Counted from the stretch's first letter, positions 25,291 to 36,573 are shown. The stretch: DNA of 64,000 bases from Oenanthe sinensis (GCA_028671895.1 CM053799.1:47617455-47681454), one strand, 5' to 3'. Notes: generated from the letters alone by a model not told the origin. Made by a program: numbers and translations.

Positions 25291-26776
25291 ATGAATACGC
25301 TAAGCTGGAACTGCCAAGGGGTGGGGCTCCCTTGGACTATTCAGTTCCTATCGGACGCTGTACGTCAAGAAAAGCCCAAGGTTATCTTTTTATGTGAAAC
25401 TCTGGCAATGAAGTCGAGAATGGAGTGGGTGCAGGTGAAGTTGGGGTACCAAGGTATGTTCGTGGTTGATTGTGTTGGAAGAAGTGGGGGTCTAGCTTTA
25501 CTATGGCAGGAGAGTGACCAAGTTGAGGTTTTGGGATTCTCACAGAACCATATCGACGTCAAAATTAATATGGATAATGGGTCTTCATGCGTTTAACTGG
25601 CCTCTATGGGGAACCAAACAGAGCATTAAGATTCAGAACGTGGGACTTGCTCCGTAATCTTGCGAGAGATTCAAACCTTCCTTGGTGTGTAATTGGAGAC
25701 ATTAATAATGTGGTGGATACAAGGGATAAGACTGGTGGCCTGCCATATCCGAGCTGGTTAATAGATGGGTTTAATGAGGCTTTGCAGGATGCAGGTCTTA
25801 TAGACATGGAGTTGGTGGGGCATCAATACACGTGGGAAAGGGGGAGGGACACAGATGCATGGATGGAGGTGAGACTGGATAGAGCTTTGACTACGGAGGT
25901 ATGGCTTGATATGTTCCCTATGGCGAAGTTATATAACTTAGAAGGTACCAACAGTGATCATAGTCCTATCTTATTGGTCCCTCAAGTTATTTCGAAAGTG
26001 ACAGCTCCTTATCGTTTTAAATTTGAAAATGCCTGGATGAGTAAGCCCATGTGTGAGGTGATAGTTCAAGATGGCTGGAGCAGGGATAATGAAGCCAGTG
26101 TTCTTCAGAAAATTAAAACTTGTAGTCGTACTCTGGCAATTTGGGGTCGAGAAATAACTGGAAATTTTGGCGATAGAATTAAGAGGTGCAAAGCAGAGAT
26201 GAAGCAATACAGAGGGGGGAGGGATGAGGATTCAAAGCATCGGTACAGGGAAGCAAGAAACGAGCTTACAAAAATCTTAAATCAGAGAGAGATTTTTTGG
26301 CGCCAAAGATCTAAACAATTGTGGTTGCAGGCTGGTGACTAGAATAACAAATACTTTCACTCTTTTGCTTCAAATAGAAGAAGAAACAACCAAATAAATA
26401 AGCTGAAAAATGAAGAGGGGCAATGGCTGGAATGGGAAAATGGACTGGCAGAGATGATGTCGGAGTATTTTAAGAGCTTGTTCACAGCCACTCAAGTCGA
26501 TTGGCAGGAGGTGGTTAGTTATGTTCCAACATCAATCACGAGGGAACAGAATGAATAGTTGTTATGCCCGGTTACAACAGAAGAGGTTAAGGAGGCTCTA
26601 TTCCAAATGAATCCGGATAAAGCCCCTGGTCCCGACGGGATGACTCCGGGCTTCTATCAAAAGCATTGGCAAATTATAGGTAAGGATGTCGTGAACTTGG
26701 TTCGTAGTTTTTTCAGTACTGGCAGTTTAATGGAGGAGCTAAATGCTACTAACATAGTCCTTATTCCAAAGAAAAA
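25291..26776 (+). pseudogene. LINE ORF2, 5' part (endonuclease and start of reverse transcriptase), broken
   Basis: Begins at ATG 25291 (MNTLSWNCQGVG), the usual L1 endonuclease start. The apurinic-type endonuclease domain is visible: the N of WNCQG, the E of FLCETL, CVIGDINNV, and SDHSPI at its end. A one-base frameshift near 25585-25596 moves the frame to that of 25587-26342. In-frame TAG codons follow at about 26341 and 26557. The reverse transcriptase then starts with MNPDKAPGPDGMTPGFY and VLIPKKK. The frame is cut at 26776-26781 by the LTR retrotransposon, whose removal rejoins it cleanly with the frame at 40585. Confidence 0.9.
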
Positions 26777-26781
26777 ATGTC
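26777..26781. repeat. Target-site duplication of the Athila insertion, left copy
   Basis: ATGTC, repeated at 40580-40584. Five bases is the size expected for LTR-retrotransposon integrase. The preserved LINE frame across one copy confirms it. Confidence 0.93.
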
Positions 26782-28177
26782 TGTTCACACTTTATTCACG
26801 CAAGAGAACGTGGTCACAAGTAATACAGTAATAAGTAGGATTCGTTCCCACAGAGACTCGACTTGCTTACGTTTAGTTTACTTATACACCAGAGTATGAT
26901 TAAGTTTCACTGCTAAGGAAATAACAATTGGAGTTTTGATTACACTACTAATAAAAATTTTAACGAATTACTTATATGAAATAAACATGGGATTTTAACT
27001 TCATAATCTATCTCATCTAGAATCTTATACCTTTTCAACCTAGCATGTGAAAGTGATGATAACTGATCAGACCATCTAAACTGATAAACGCCAACTTTCG
27101 TTGTACGCATACCATCCTAATGAACATCCACAATTGATAGAAGTCAAATAGTCAACCACTACGATTAGTCCCTATATGTCTATAGAGATTGAAAACATAA
27201 TGGCTTAAGCACAAGTATCCATAAAATCCCATAGTCAGTGCAAGACGGTTAGAATTACACCACAAATTAATACATGCTCTTAACATGCAAAAACCTATGC
27301 TAGCATGGTATGTTCTAAACCCTAGATCCACTTTCGCATTCACGAGGGTTCAACAAACAATCATAAATGTTCGCGACGCATTTACAATGAATAAGCTTAA
27401 CCATACTAGGATATCCATAACAATCACACACTTTGGCATAAAAACAATCAATATCTAGAATTCCATTAAAACCCCATGATAACGTTTAGCCCATAATTGG
27501 ACTAGCCGACATCATGGGTTCAATTGAAAACATAGTAAAATAAACAATTATGCATAAACTACTGATATTAATTGCAAGAGTAAAAGAAACAACCGATAAT
27601 TCACGTGATGAAAATTACAAAAGAAAATAGCTTGATGACTCACAAAGTACTCTGCCCTCTTGTACGATAATAAAAACCTACTTGCTTACTTAATTGCTTG
27701 ATAAAAATAATAATCATCATAATGTCTTTATACTAGGTTACATAAAAACAATGATCCATGGGCTTGCTGCTTTCTGGACTTCGAAACGGACCAACTGCAA
27801 AAAAAATCAGCAACTGGAGTCGGTTGGAGCGCGGGGGAGCCTCAAGGAGCGCGGGCGCGCCTCATTAATAGAGCGCGGGGGCGCCTATAGAGGGGAGGGC
27901 GCGCCTGCCCTTTTTGCCCGGAAATGATTTTCCTTGCTCGTTGCTTCTTTAGCGAGTCGTCTCACTTTCTCTTGGTCTCAATTCAAGCCTTGACCCTTCT
28001 CCCTTGAATTCCTAGCTCATGTACCACCAATTTATGCAAATATTCATCAATTCTACTTCGCCTGGGAATCTGCACACCAAAAACATAAAACACATCAAAA
28101 GACACTAAATACTTGGGCACTAGCGATCAATTTAAGCCAAATTGGAACGTATATAGTGGACAAAAAGTCCACTAACA
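26782..28177 (-). repeat. Athila element 1: 3' LTR (left)
   Basis: 1396 bp; starts TGTTCACAC and ends CCACTAACA on the plus strand. I count about 21 substitutions relative to the middle LTR (about 1.5 percent). It holds an inverted repeat GTGGACAAAAAGTCCAC 6 bp from one end and a GC-rich word array (27826-27910). Confidence 0.93.
27826..27910. repeat. GC-rich repeated words inside the LTR
   Basis: Three to four degenerate copies of GAGCGCGGGNGCGCCT with short spacers, ending GGGCGCGCC. They stand out in an LTR that is otherwise AT-rich. Matching arrays lie at the same place in the other two LTRs (about 37761-37845 and 40227-40312). The reverse-strand form of the words appears at 30981-31015 and within gag near 35100-35125. 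Confidence 0.85.
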
Positions 28178-28536
28178 CACCCCCAAACTTAAACCGATGC
28201 TTGTCCCCAAGCATAAACAGACTCTGAACAATCTAAGGCAATGCAATGCATGAATGCAACTACTATGAAAATGCAAGGACCCCCTCGAACTCACCAAAAC
28301 CAATCGATAAACCAAGCCTCAAAGAGATGCAATACATCCAAACAGAGCTCGACCCAAAAAGTCCACTAACACACCCCCAAACTTAAACCGATGCTTGTCC
28401 CCAAGCATAAACAGACTCTGAACAATCTAAGGCAATGCAATGCATGAATGCAACTACTATGAAAATGCAAGGACCCCCTCGAACTCACCAAAACCAAGCC
28501 TCAAAGAGATGCAATACATCCAAACAGAGCTCGACC
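28161..28536. repeat. 194-bp tandem duplication covering the LTR end and purine tract
   Basis: The segment starting CAAAAAGTCCACTAACAC at 28161 restarts at 28355. The unit therefore carries the last bases of the LTR, the purine-rich tract and about 165 bp of internal 3' sequence. The second unit lacks 12 bp near its end. The other copy of this region (38095 onward) has only one unit, so the duplication is private to this copy. Confidence 0.88.
28178..28190 (-). promoter_or_regulatory. Polypurine tract, Athila element 1
   Basis: On the minus strand AAGTTTGGGGGTG directly precedes the 3' LTR start TGTTAGTGG. This is the expected plus-strand DNA priming site. A duplicate occurs at about 28372-28384 because of the tandem duplication, and another at 38113-38125. 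Confidence 0.8.
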
Positions 28537-29598
28537 AAGCCCCCGTATACCATTACTACATGAACAGAAACGTGGGTGTGTGCGATGCTCATCAAATATA
28601 CTCTGACACTAGATCAAAATCATACCTATTTTTCGCCAAGACAATCACATGTTTATAAACAGAATGAGCGGTAAACACTCCATAACATGCAAACACCTCC
28701 GTCATTCATTTGAGTTAGACAGGGAATAATACTTTATTGTTAATCCACCACTACGACACATAACACAATACATAGGCTTATTTAACCGTGCAATGGATGA
28801 GACCCCTAAAGGCTTATACAATAATACCCATGTAGCGAGCGTTAGGTTAGTGGATCCCAGACTATAAAAAGCCTTAGGTCACTAGGCACAAAGTCCCCTC
28901 GAACTTAATTTCCCAAGTATTAAAGAGCTCACCCAGGTTAATTTTGCCTCGAATTATTCACATGACTCTTTTTTTTTTTAACAGAATCTGGAATGAGAAT
29001 TCTCAATTCCAACCCTAGACTACTCATAAAACTATGAGCCGGCTACTAGCCATTTGACGCCTAGCCATTCTTGACAATTACTAACAATTAGCATGAATCT
29101 CTGTTTTCCCCCAAACTTATACTTTGGCATTCTTACATTATCAAGGGAATAACAAACATTCTAGATATAAACATGCGATTAAATCTAAAACAACTAAACA
29201 GGCATGACTCAACCTAGCCCAAAAGCAACCGATGAGACTGTGTAAAGAAAGTGCTTCTGAAACATGCAATTCAATTTCATAGGGACTGTAAATCATCCCT
29301 CCGTTCATCAATACCACACTCAATTTAACATTGACTTAACAATCAGAATTAGCTCGTCCTAAGGGATCATGAAATATGCATGCTATGAAATGCAACTAAG
29401 ATGGATTTACATGGTAAACGAACGAAAAATAACAAACAAAAAATGCTCTATATGGACAATTAAAACACAATGCATGACAAATACTACCACTACATGCCCT
29501 ATATGCATCTAACTACAATCTCCATTTCCCACCCCCAAACTTAAAATATTCAATGTCCCCATTGAAGGCAAGAAACAAAGAAAGTGTGCAGATATACC
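28537..29598 (-). other. Internal 3' untranslated region of Athila element 1
   Basis: Non-coding DNA between the third ORF and the purine tract; the short ORFs here are chance. It is repeated almost identically at about 38270-39349, which helps define the second, deleted copy. Confidence 0.7.
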
Positions 29599-30735
29599 TC
29601 AATCTTCAGCAGAGTCACCCTCCTCGGGTGTATCCGGTGGTGGATACACGGTGCCAGCGCCATAAACAGGCCAATCTACCTGTACACCAGTAGCCAGAAA
29701 GGCTGCACCGAGAGCCTGAGTCAGGTCAGCAGCAAACCGGCTCTATCTATCATCAACTGCGTCTAACCGCCGTGCCAACCTCCTAAAATGAGCCTCACCC
29801 ATACCAGTACTAGCCACAGCTCGCGGTGCTCTAGAAGATCCAGCCCTAGCCTCCCTCTGCTGTCTAGGTGGCACGTCACCACCCACAATATACCCTAAGC
29901 CTCTGGGATGCGGTACACCACCGTCCCATTCAGGTAGCCGAGCTATCGCCGTCGTGTCAATGACACTCGCAAGAAGTTGCAACTGTTCCTCCGCCGACCA
30001 GTGAATACCCACATCAACACACAGACGAACAACCACTGAGCCATACGGAATCGCGCCAGTGGTACTGCCTTGCAAAAATCGGATCATGTGCCTGTAGATT
30101 AGGGAGCCTAGGTCGATGTATCTCCCGCTGAGAATCCCCCACAACAAAATAGCCCGATCCACGGTCACCTCATGAGTGTGCGACGACGGCACAATATTAG
30201 CACACAGAAACAGGTTCCAGGCCTTAGCATACGGGTTCAATGCCATGGCGGAGAAGGTAACCGGCTCAGTAGAGCCCGCCCTACGCTTCCAAGTAGTGCT
30301 AGGAACTGTCATATCCCGCAGAATGGCCTCAAGATCAACCTCCCCGTGGTTCTTCAACCCAAAATCTTCCACACCCTCCTGCGGTGCTGGCAAATTCAAT
30401 ACCCTGGTGATAGCGGCAAGAGTATAATCCACCACATACCCTCGAACTGCAGAATACCCATTCTTCTCTCGCTTGGCATTAGCATAGAACTCCCTAACGA
30501 TACTCAATGGTATCGCCTCCGCAGCCTCACACACGGTCTCCCAACCGCGCTCACTAATCATCGCGATCAGAGACCCATCAATAACACCCGAAATAAATCC
30601 CCTTTCCTTAACCACAGATTTGGTCATCAAGCGTGTAAACTCAATTTGGGCCTCCGGTGAATTGAACTGGGGCACAACTCCCCCGCTCGAAGAAGAACTT
30701 GATGTTTCTGAGCGCCTAGATCTCTTGGGTGCCAT
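29599..30735 (-). pseudogene. Third ORF of Athila element 1, plant-transposon-type protein, one stop
   Basis: Starts at ATG 30735 (MAPKRSRRSETSSS) and runs 330 codons to a TAG at 29743-29745; the same frame continues to a stop at 29599. The second copy (39350 onward) has Gln at this position, so the TAG is a nonsense change here. Seen: a Ser-rich basic N-terminus, then a domain with ERGF, ISERGWETVC and LSIVREFYANA, the hallmark of the family called putative plant transposon protein, followed by a basic Arg/Ala-rich C-terminal part. It sits downstream of pol on the same strand, the env-like position of Athila elements, but has no evident signal peptide or membrane segment. Function unknown. 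Confidence 0.82.
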
Positions 30736-31100
30736 TGGTTGAGTTGTAGATGTGGGAAGAGATGAGATGTAGTGCGTGTATAGTTGTATGTATATGTGCG
30801 AATGAAAGATGTGAATTAACTAAGTGGCTAGGGTTAGGGTATGCCAAGGCTATTTAAACAAGTGAGAGTGGGCTGGGCTTGTGTTAAACACTGAAGAAAA
30901 GAGAAATATTTTCAGTTTTTCTGATTTTTATAATGATTTTTAATTTAAATTTTTTGTTCATTTTCTGGAACAGCCGCACAAGCGCGCCCGCGCCTCCTGG
31001 AGCGCGCCCGCCCCTCGTGCTACTGTCCAATTTCTAATTTTTTTGTGTTTTTGCTTTTTTGTGTGTTTTGTTTTAAGAATAAAAATTACCATTCAAGCCG
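30736..31100 (-). other. Non-coding spacer between pol and the third ORF, GC-rich words
   Basis: No ORF. Contains AAGCGCGCCCGCGCCTCC and GGAGCGCGCCCGCCCC (30979-31015), the reverse-complement form of the words in the LTR. The leader or splice acceptor for the third ORF would be expected here. Confidence 0.5.
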
Positions 31101-31122
31101 TAGGTTGCCTCCCACGAGCGCT
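31101..31122 (-). other. Conserved box after integrase, shared with Athila element 2
   Basis: Contains GGTTGCCTCCCA followed by a GAGCGCT-type word. The same arrangement occurs at 57835-57856 in the second, much diverged element, at the equivalent place just after the end of pol. Confidence 0.7.
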
Positions 31123-31160
31123 GTCGTTAACGTCATTTAGTCGGACGTTATTTCAGGTCC

Positions 31161-34100
31161 TCAATCCGAGGTAGACAGAATCGCGACTTCAGCTTCGCGA
31201 TTTACTTGTTCTCCCAAATAAGGCTTCAATCTCTGACCATTGACTTTAAACGCTTGATCTGGGGTCTTTTCATAAATCTCCACAGCTCCGTGTGGAAACA
31301 CAGTCTTCACAACAAAGGGTCCTAACCACCTTGACTTAAGTTTTCCTGGAAACAATCGCAGACGAGAGTTAAATAATAAAACTAATTGACCAGGAACAAA
31401 TACATTTGTTGTCAACCGACGATCATGTCATCTTTTCACTTTTTCCTTGTAGAGCTTGTTATTCTCATAAGCTTGTAGACGAAACTCATCCATTTCATTG
31501 ATTTGCACCATCCGCTTTTCCCCTGCGGCTTTACAATCATAATTCAGCTTCTACAATGCCCAATAAGCCTTGTGTTCCAGTTCTGCTGGCAGATGACAAG
31601 CCTTTCCATAGACAAGTTGATATGGTGACATACCCAAAAGTGTTTTGAACGCAGTTCGGTAAGCCCACACAACTTCATCCAGTTTTAAAGACCAATCCTT
31701 ACGAGAAGGACTGACCACTTTTTCCAGAATGCGTTTGATCTCACGGTTTGATACCTCAGCTTGGCCATTGGTTTGAGGGTGGTATGCTGTAGCCACCTGA
31801 TGGTTGATGTTGAATCTTGCCATCAGATTAGTGAACTTCCGATTGCAAAAGTGAGAACCCTCATCGCTAATAATGACCCTTGGAGTCCCAAATCTGGTGA
31901 AAATGTTCTTGTGAAGGAAGTTGAGCACTACATTGGCATCATTAGTTGGAAGTGCCTTGACCTCAACCCATTTGGAGACGTAATCCACAGCTAGCAAGAT
32001 GTATTGGTTATTGCATGATGAAATGAATGGGCCCATGAAGTCGATCCCCCACACATCAAAAATTTCTACCTCTAACATTACATTAAGGGGCATCTCATTC
32101 CTTTTCGAAATGTTGCCTACTCGCTGGCAACGATCACACCTGGATACAAACTGATGAGCATCCTTGAAGAGTGATGGCCAATAAAATCCTGCCTGCAGAA
32201 TACGAGTCGCTGTCTTTTCACCTCCATAATGGCCTCCATAAGTTGTGGCATGATATTCCCTCAGAATATTGTCTGTCTCACTATATGGTACACACCTCCT
32301 GATAACCTGGTCAGCCCCTTATTTAAACAGATAAGGCTCGTCCCAACGAAACCACTTGACGTCGTGCATGAACTTCTTCCTTTGAGCTGGCGACAACTCA
32401 GGTGGAACAATTTGACTCACCAGATAATTCACAATATCAGTATACCATGGTTCTTCTTCTTGTATTCCAAACAGCTGTTCATCTGGAAATGATTCATTGA
32501 TGAGGGTACTGTTTTGAGATGATTTACCAAGATCTTCCAATCGTGAGAGGTGATCAGCTACTTGATTTTCTGTCCCCTTTCTATCTTTGATCTCAACATC
32601 GAATTCTTATAGTAGAAGAACCCATCGAATCAAGCGGGGTTTAGAATCCTTCTTGGAGAGCAGATATCTAATAGCTGCGTGGTCAGTATACACCGTCACT
32701 TTCGTACCAAGCAAGTATGATCTGAATTTTTCAAAGCCATATACAATGGCTAACAGCTCCTTCTCCGTGGTTGTGTAATTCAATTGCGCATCATTGAGTG
32801 TCTTGCTTGCATAGTAGATAACATGAAAAATCTTATCTTTCTTTTGGCCAAGAACAGCCCCCACTGCAAAATCGCTAGCATCACGCATCATAGCAAAAGG
32901 TTCATTCCAATCTGGAGCGATGATCACAGGTGCTGAAATCAACTTCTTCTTCAATGTCTCAAAAGCTGTCATACAATCATCATCGAATTTGAAGGGAATA
33001 TCCTTCTCCAATAGCTTACACAAAGGTTTGGAAATTTTGGAGAAATCCTTGATGAATCTTCTATAAAAACCTGCGTGACCGAGGAAACTACGAATTCCTC
33101 TCACTGAATTGGGCGGTGGAAGATTTTCAATGGTCTCAATTTTTGCTTTATCCACTTCCAGTCCTCGACGTGACACCTTATGTCCAAGAATAGTTCCCTC
33201 TTGTACCATGAAATGGCACTTCTCCCAGTTGAGAACCAGATTAGTCTCCACGCATCTTTTCAGAACCATGCTAAGATTGTGTAGACATTCGTCAAAAGAA
33301 AACCCAAATACTGAAAAATCATCTATGAAGACTTCCACTATCTTACCAATCATGTCTGAAAAAATTGCCATCATGCACCTCTGAAAAGTGCCAGGTGCAC
33401 CATATAACCCAAAAGAAACCCTTCGAAAAGCGAAGGTACCAAACGGACATGTAAATGTTGTCTTCTCCTGATCCTCTGGAGCAATACAGATCTGATTGTA
33501 ACCCGAATATCCATCCAGAAGGCAATAGTACTCATGGCCGGCAAGTCGGTCTAGCATCTGATCAATGAAAGGAAGAGGAAAGTGATCCTTCCTAGTAGCT
33601 TTGTTCAGCTTCCTGTAGTCCATGCAGATTCTCCAACCAGTGACTGTCCGCGTAGGAATGAGCTCGTTCTTTTCGTTAGTTACCACCGTCATGCCTCCTT
33701 TATTTGGCACACATTGAACTGGACTCACCCAGGCACTGTCAGAAATAGGATAGATAATCCCTGCATCCAACCACTTGATAATTTCCTTCTTCACTACATC
33801 CTTCATGAGTGGATTAAGCCTTCTCTGATGTTCCACTGTTGGCTTACTTCCTTCTTCCAGCGGAATCTTATGCTGGCAATAGGCAGGGCTGATTCCTTTT
33901 ATGTCTGCAATAGTCCAACCAATGGCTGATTTGAATTCCCTGAGAACCCTTAACAGCTTTTCTTCTTCAGGACCTGTAAGGTTAGCAGCAATAATCACAG
34001 GTAAAGTAGATGATTCCCCAAGAGAAGCATACCTTAAATGATCAGGCAATGGTTTGAGATCTAGCTTCGGTGCTTCCTCGATAGATGGTTTCAACCGCTG

Positions 34101-35036
34101 ATGTGATTCTCTCAATTCAGATAAACCCAACGATTCTGGTTTCTCAAACTTTTGTTGCCAATGAGAAGCATTCAGAGACTGTACCTGTTCTTCAACCTCA
34201 TCCTCTTCAATTGTAAAGTCCCCACTTAAAGCCTTTTCCAGCGTATCATTCATAAGCATGTGTTCAATTTTTACTTGCACAGCAGAGTCCACTACATCTA
34301 CTTTAAAGCATTGATCTTCTTCTGTTGGAAATTGCATTGCTTTGAACACATTGAATGTGACATTCTGATCGTGCACTCTCATGGTGAGTTCTCCCTTCTG
34401 TACGTCAATCAATGTCTTTCCCGTTGCCAAGAATGGTCTACCAAGAATGATAGGGATCTTCTTGTCTTCTTCAAAATCAAGGATGACAAAATCTGTTGGA
34501 AAGATTAGTTTGTCGACTTTCACCAAAACATCTTCGATAATTCCTCGCGGATAAGTGATTGAACGATCCGCCAACTGCAGTGACATGTTGGTCGGCTTTG
34601 GCTCAGGAAGACCAAGTTGTAAGAATATAGAGTATGGCATGAGGTTGATGCTCGCTCCCAAATCGCACAAACATTTGTCGAACGACAAATTCCCAATTAT
34701 GCATGGTATAGTGAAACTACCAGGATCCTTCAACTTTGGTGGTAACTTCTGCTGCAATACTGCACTACACTCTTCCGTCAAGGCAACAGTGTTTAACTCT
34801 TCTAGCTTCAGTTTCCTAAATAGAATGCCTTTCATGAATTTGACGTAGCTTGGCATTTGTTCCAGCGCTTCAGCAAAAGGTAAGTTGATGTGTAGTTTCT
34901 TAAAAACTTCCAAGAATTTAGCAAACTGTTTATCCGATTTCTGCTTCTGAAGCCTTTTAGGGAATGGTGGAGGAGGAAATACTTCCTTGTGATCACTGTC
35001 TTTCTCTGAACTGCTTTTCTCCTCTACATCATTCAA
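31161..35036 (-). pseudogene. Athila element 1 pol: protease, reverse transcriptase, RNase H, integrase; broken
   Basis: One frame from about 35036 to 31161 interrupted by four stops: 32607 (TAA), 32319 (TAA), 31551 (TAG), 31428 (TGA). Domains in order: retropepsin-like region (CDLGASINLMPYSIF, IILGRPFLATGKTLID), reverse transcriptase (YRKLNKATRKDHFPLPFID, LDGYSGYNQI, active site FIDDFSVFG), RNase H (Asp of RDASDFAVG, TTEKELLAIV, YTDHAAIRYLL), and integrase with core signature residues (WGIDFMGPF, DEGSHF, AYHPQTNGQAE), ending in a C-terminal domain (LLFNSRLRLFPGKLKSRW). The first frame begins 7 nt inside the end of gag because of a one-base shift. No active polyprotein can be made. Confidence 0.93.
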
Positions 35037-36573
35037 TTTTTTCTTGATCGGCTCGTCCTGCGTAACTTTTTCTGCAAAAAATCCCCTTCCGGCAGTAAGA
35101 TGAGGCGCGCTCGCGCCCGCTCTCTACCTCCTGCCTAGAATGCTGACGTTCTTCATTTTGTGGCATTTCGACCTCTTGATTGTTCGTAACCCTTCCAGAA
35201 CGCAATGTAATAACGTGTATTTGTTCCTTGCTTTCTTTCTTGCCTGGGTTAGCCTCTGTGTCACTTGGTAATTGGTCGTGAGGTCTGTTTAGAAGAGCAT
35301 TTGCTAGTTGACCAATTTGATTTTCCAACGTCTTCAGTGTCACAGCTTGACTCTTATACATCATTCTCAGTTCCTCCATCTCTGACTTATCATTTGAATG
35401 CCCTTGTCCTCCTTGAGGTTGTTGAGGGAAACCAGGAGGGTTGTATGATTGTCTTGGTGCATAAGATTGTTGAGGAACAGAATTGTTGAAAGGCCTTGTT
35501 CCGAATTGCTGACCCTGCGATGGTTGCGGCATGGCATTCTGATTGTTGCTCCAATTGAAGTTAGGATGATTCATGTTATTGGGGTTATATGTATTAGGTG
35601 CCGGTTGTGTAGGCTTCTGAAAGTTGCCGACAAAATACGCTGAATCGCTAGAAATAGCACACTGAGTTGTATCATGAGCACCTGCACACAGATCACAAAC
35701 CATAGCGACTTGCTGAATTCCTGCCTTGGACAATGCATCCACCTTTATAGATAAAGCCTGTAGTTGAGCTGTTATAGCTGTGGCAGCGTCCACTTCAAAA
35801 ACACCTGCAGTGTTACTATGTGGCAATCGCTGAGTAGGATTCTGATACTCGTTGGCAGCCATCATTTCAATCAAGTCATAAGCTTCTTCATAGCTCTTGG
35901 CCCAAAGAGCTCCTCCAGATGCTGCATCAAGCATAGGTCGTGAATGATTCAATCCATTATAGAAACCGTTAATGACCATCCAATCTGGCATCCCATGACG
36001 GGGACACTTTCGAAGCATCTCTTTATACCTTTCCCAAGCTTCACACAACATTTCTCCAGAATGTTGGTTGAACTGTGTAAGAGCATTCCTCATGGCTGCC
36101 GTCTTAGCCATAGGAAAGAATTTAGTCAGAAACTTTTGTGCGAGATCCTCCCAAGTAGTTATAGAACCAGCTGGCAGCGAATGCAACCAGCTTTTTGCCT
36201 TATCCCGTAGAGAGAATGGAAACAGCCTCAGTTTTATAGCATCTTCAGAAACCCCGTTGGTTTTGAAGGTATCACAGATCTCGATGAAGTCTCTAATATG
36301 CATATTAGGGTCCTCAGCAGGTGAACCCCCAAACTGCACAGAATTCTGAACCATTTGAATTGTGCCCGGCTTGATTTCGAAATTATTAGCTGCAATAGCC
36401 GGCCTAACAATGCTTGACTGAATATCATTGATCTTCGGTTGAGAGTAATCCTTAAGAGCTTTCACTGGATCCCCCATTACTATTTCTGGCTCAATTTCTG
36501 GAACTGCAATTCCCCCTTCTTCGTCTAAGTGTTCTTCCAGTTTTTTCTTACTCGATTGAGAACGAGTACGCAT
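35029..36573 (-). CDS. Athila element 1 gag
   Basis: 514 codons from ATG 36573 (MRTRSQSSKKK). The retrotrans_gag domain lies at about 90-215 (LRLFPFSLRDKAKSWLHSLP, ITTWEDLAQKFLTKFFP, CEAWERYKEMLRKCPRHG, GFYNGL). A CX2CX3HX4C zinc knuckle CDLCAGAHDTTQC follows near residue 294, then an Asn/Pro/Gln-rich linker and a short basic end. The C-terminal 25 or so codons are probably out of frame: comparison with the pol frame suggests a one-base shift in a T run near 35080-35090 that has separated gag from pol. Otherwise open. Confidence 0.9.
   Translation of the reverse strand: MRTRSQSSKKKLEEHLDEEGGIAVPEIEPEIVMGDPVKALKDYSQPKINDIQSSIVRPAIAANNFEIKPGTIQMVQNSVQFGGSPAEDPNMHIRDFIEICDTFKTNGVSEDAIKLRLFPFSLRDKAKSWLHSLPAGSITTWEDLAQKFLTKFFPMAKTAAMRNALTQFNQHSGEMLCEAWERYKEMLRKCPRHGMPDWMVINGFYNGLNHSRPMLDAASGGALWAKSYEEAYDLIEMMAANEYQNPTQRLPHSNTAGVFEVDAATAITAQLQALSIKVDALSKAGIQQVAMVCDLCAGAHDTTQCAISSDSAYFVGNFQKPTQPAPNTYNPNNMNHPNFNWSNNQNAMPQPSQGQQFGTRPFNNSVPQQSYAPRQSYNPPGFPQQPQGGQGHSNDKSEMEELRMMYKSQAVTLKTLENQIGQLANALLNRPHDQLPSDTEANPGKKESKEQIHVITLRSGRVTNNQEVEMPQNEERQHSRQEVESGRERASSYCRKGIFCRKSYAGRADQEKIE

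Noticed and set aside
27152..27343. 63-aa ORF found identically at 27152 and 37087
   Set aside because: Lies within the LTR and is repeated because LTRs are repeated; no evidence of translation.
28440..28658. Short repeated ORFs (72-76 aa) at 28440 and 38181
   Set aside because: They recur only because the DNA is duplicated; the sequence is the non-coding 3' region of an LTR element and lies on the opposite strand from the element genes.
29743..29745. TAG as the natural end of the third ORF
   Set aside because: The sister copy at 39350-39749 reads through with Gln and continues for about 48 further codons that are also preserved here after the TAG.
30172..30660. 162-aa plus-strand ORF antisense to the third ORF
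   Set aside because: Shadow of the real minus-strand frame; no conserved domain.
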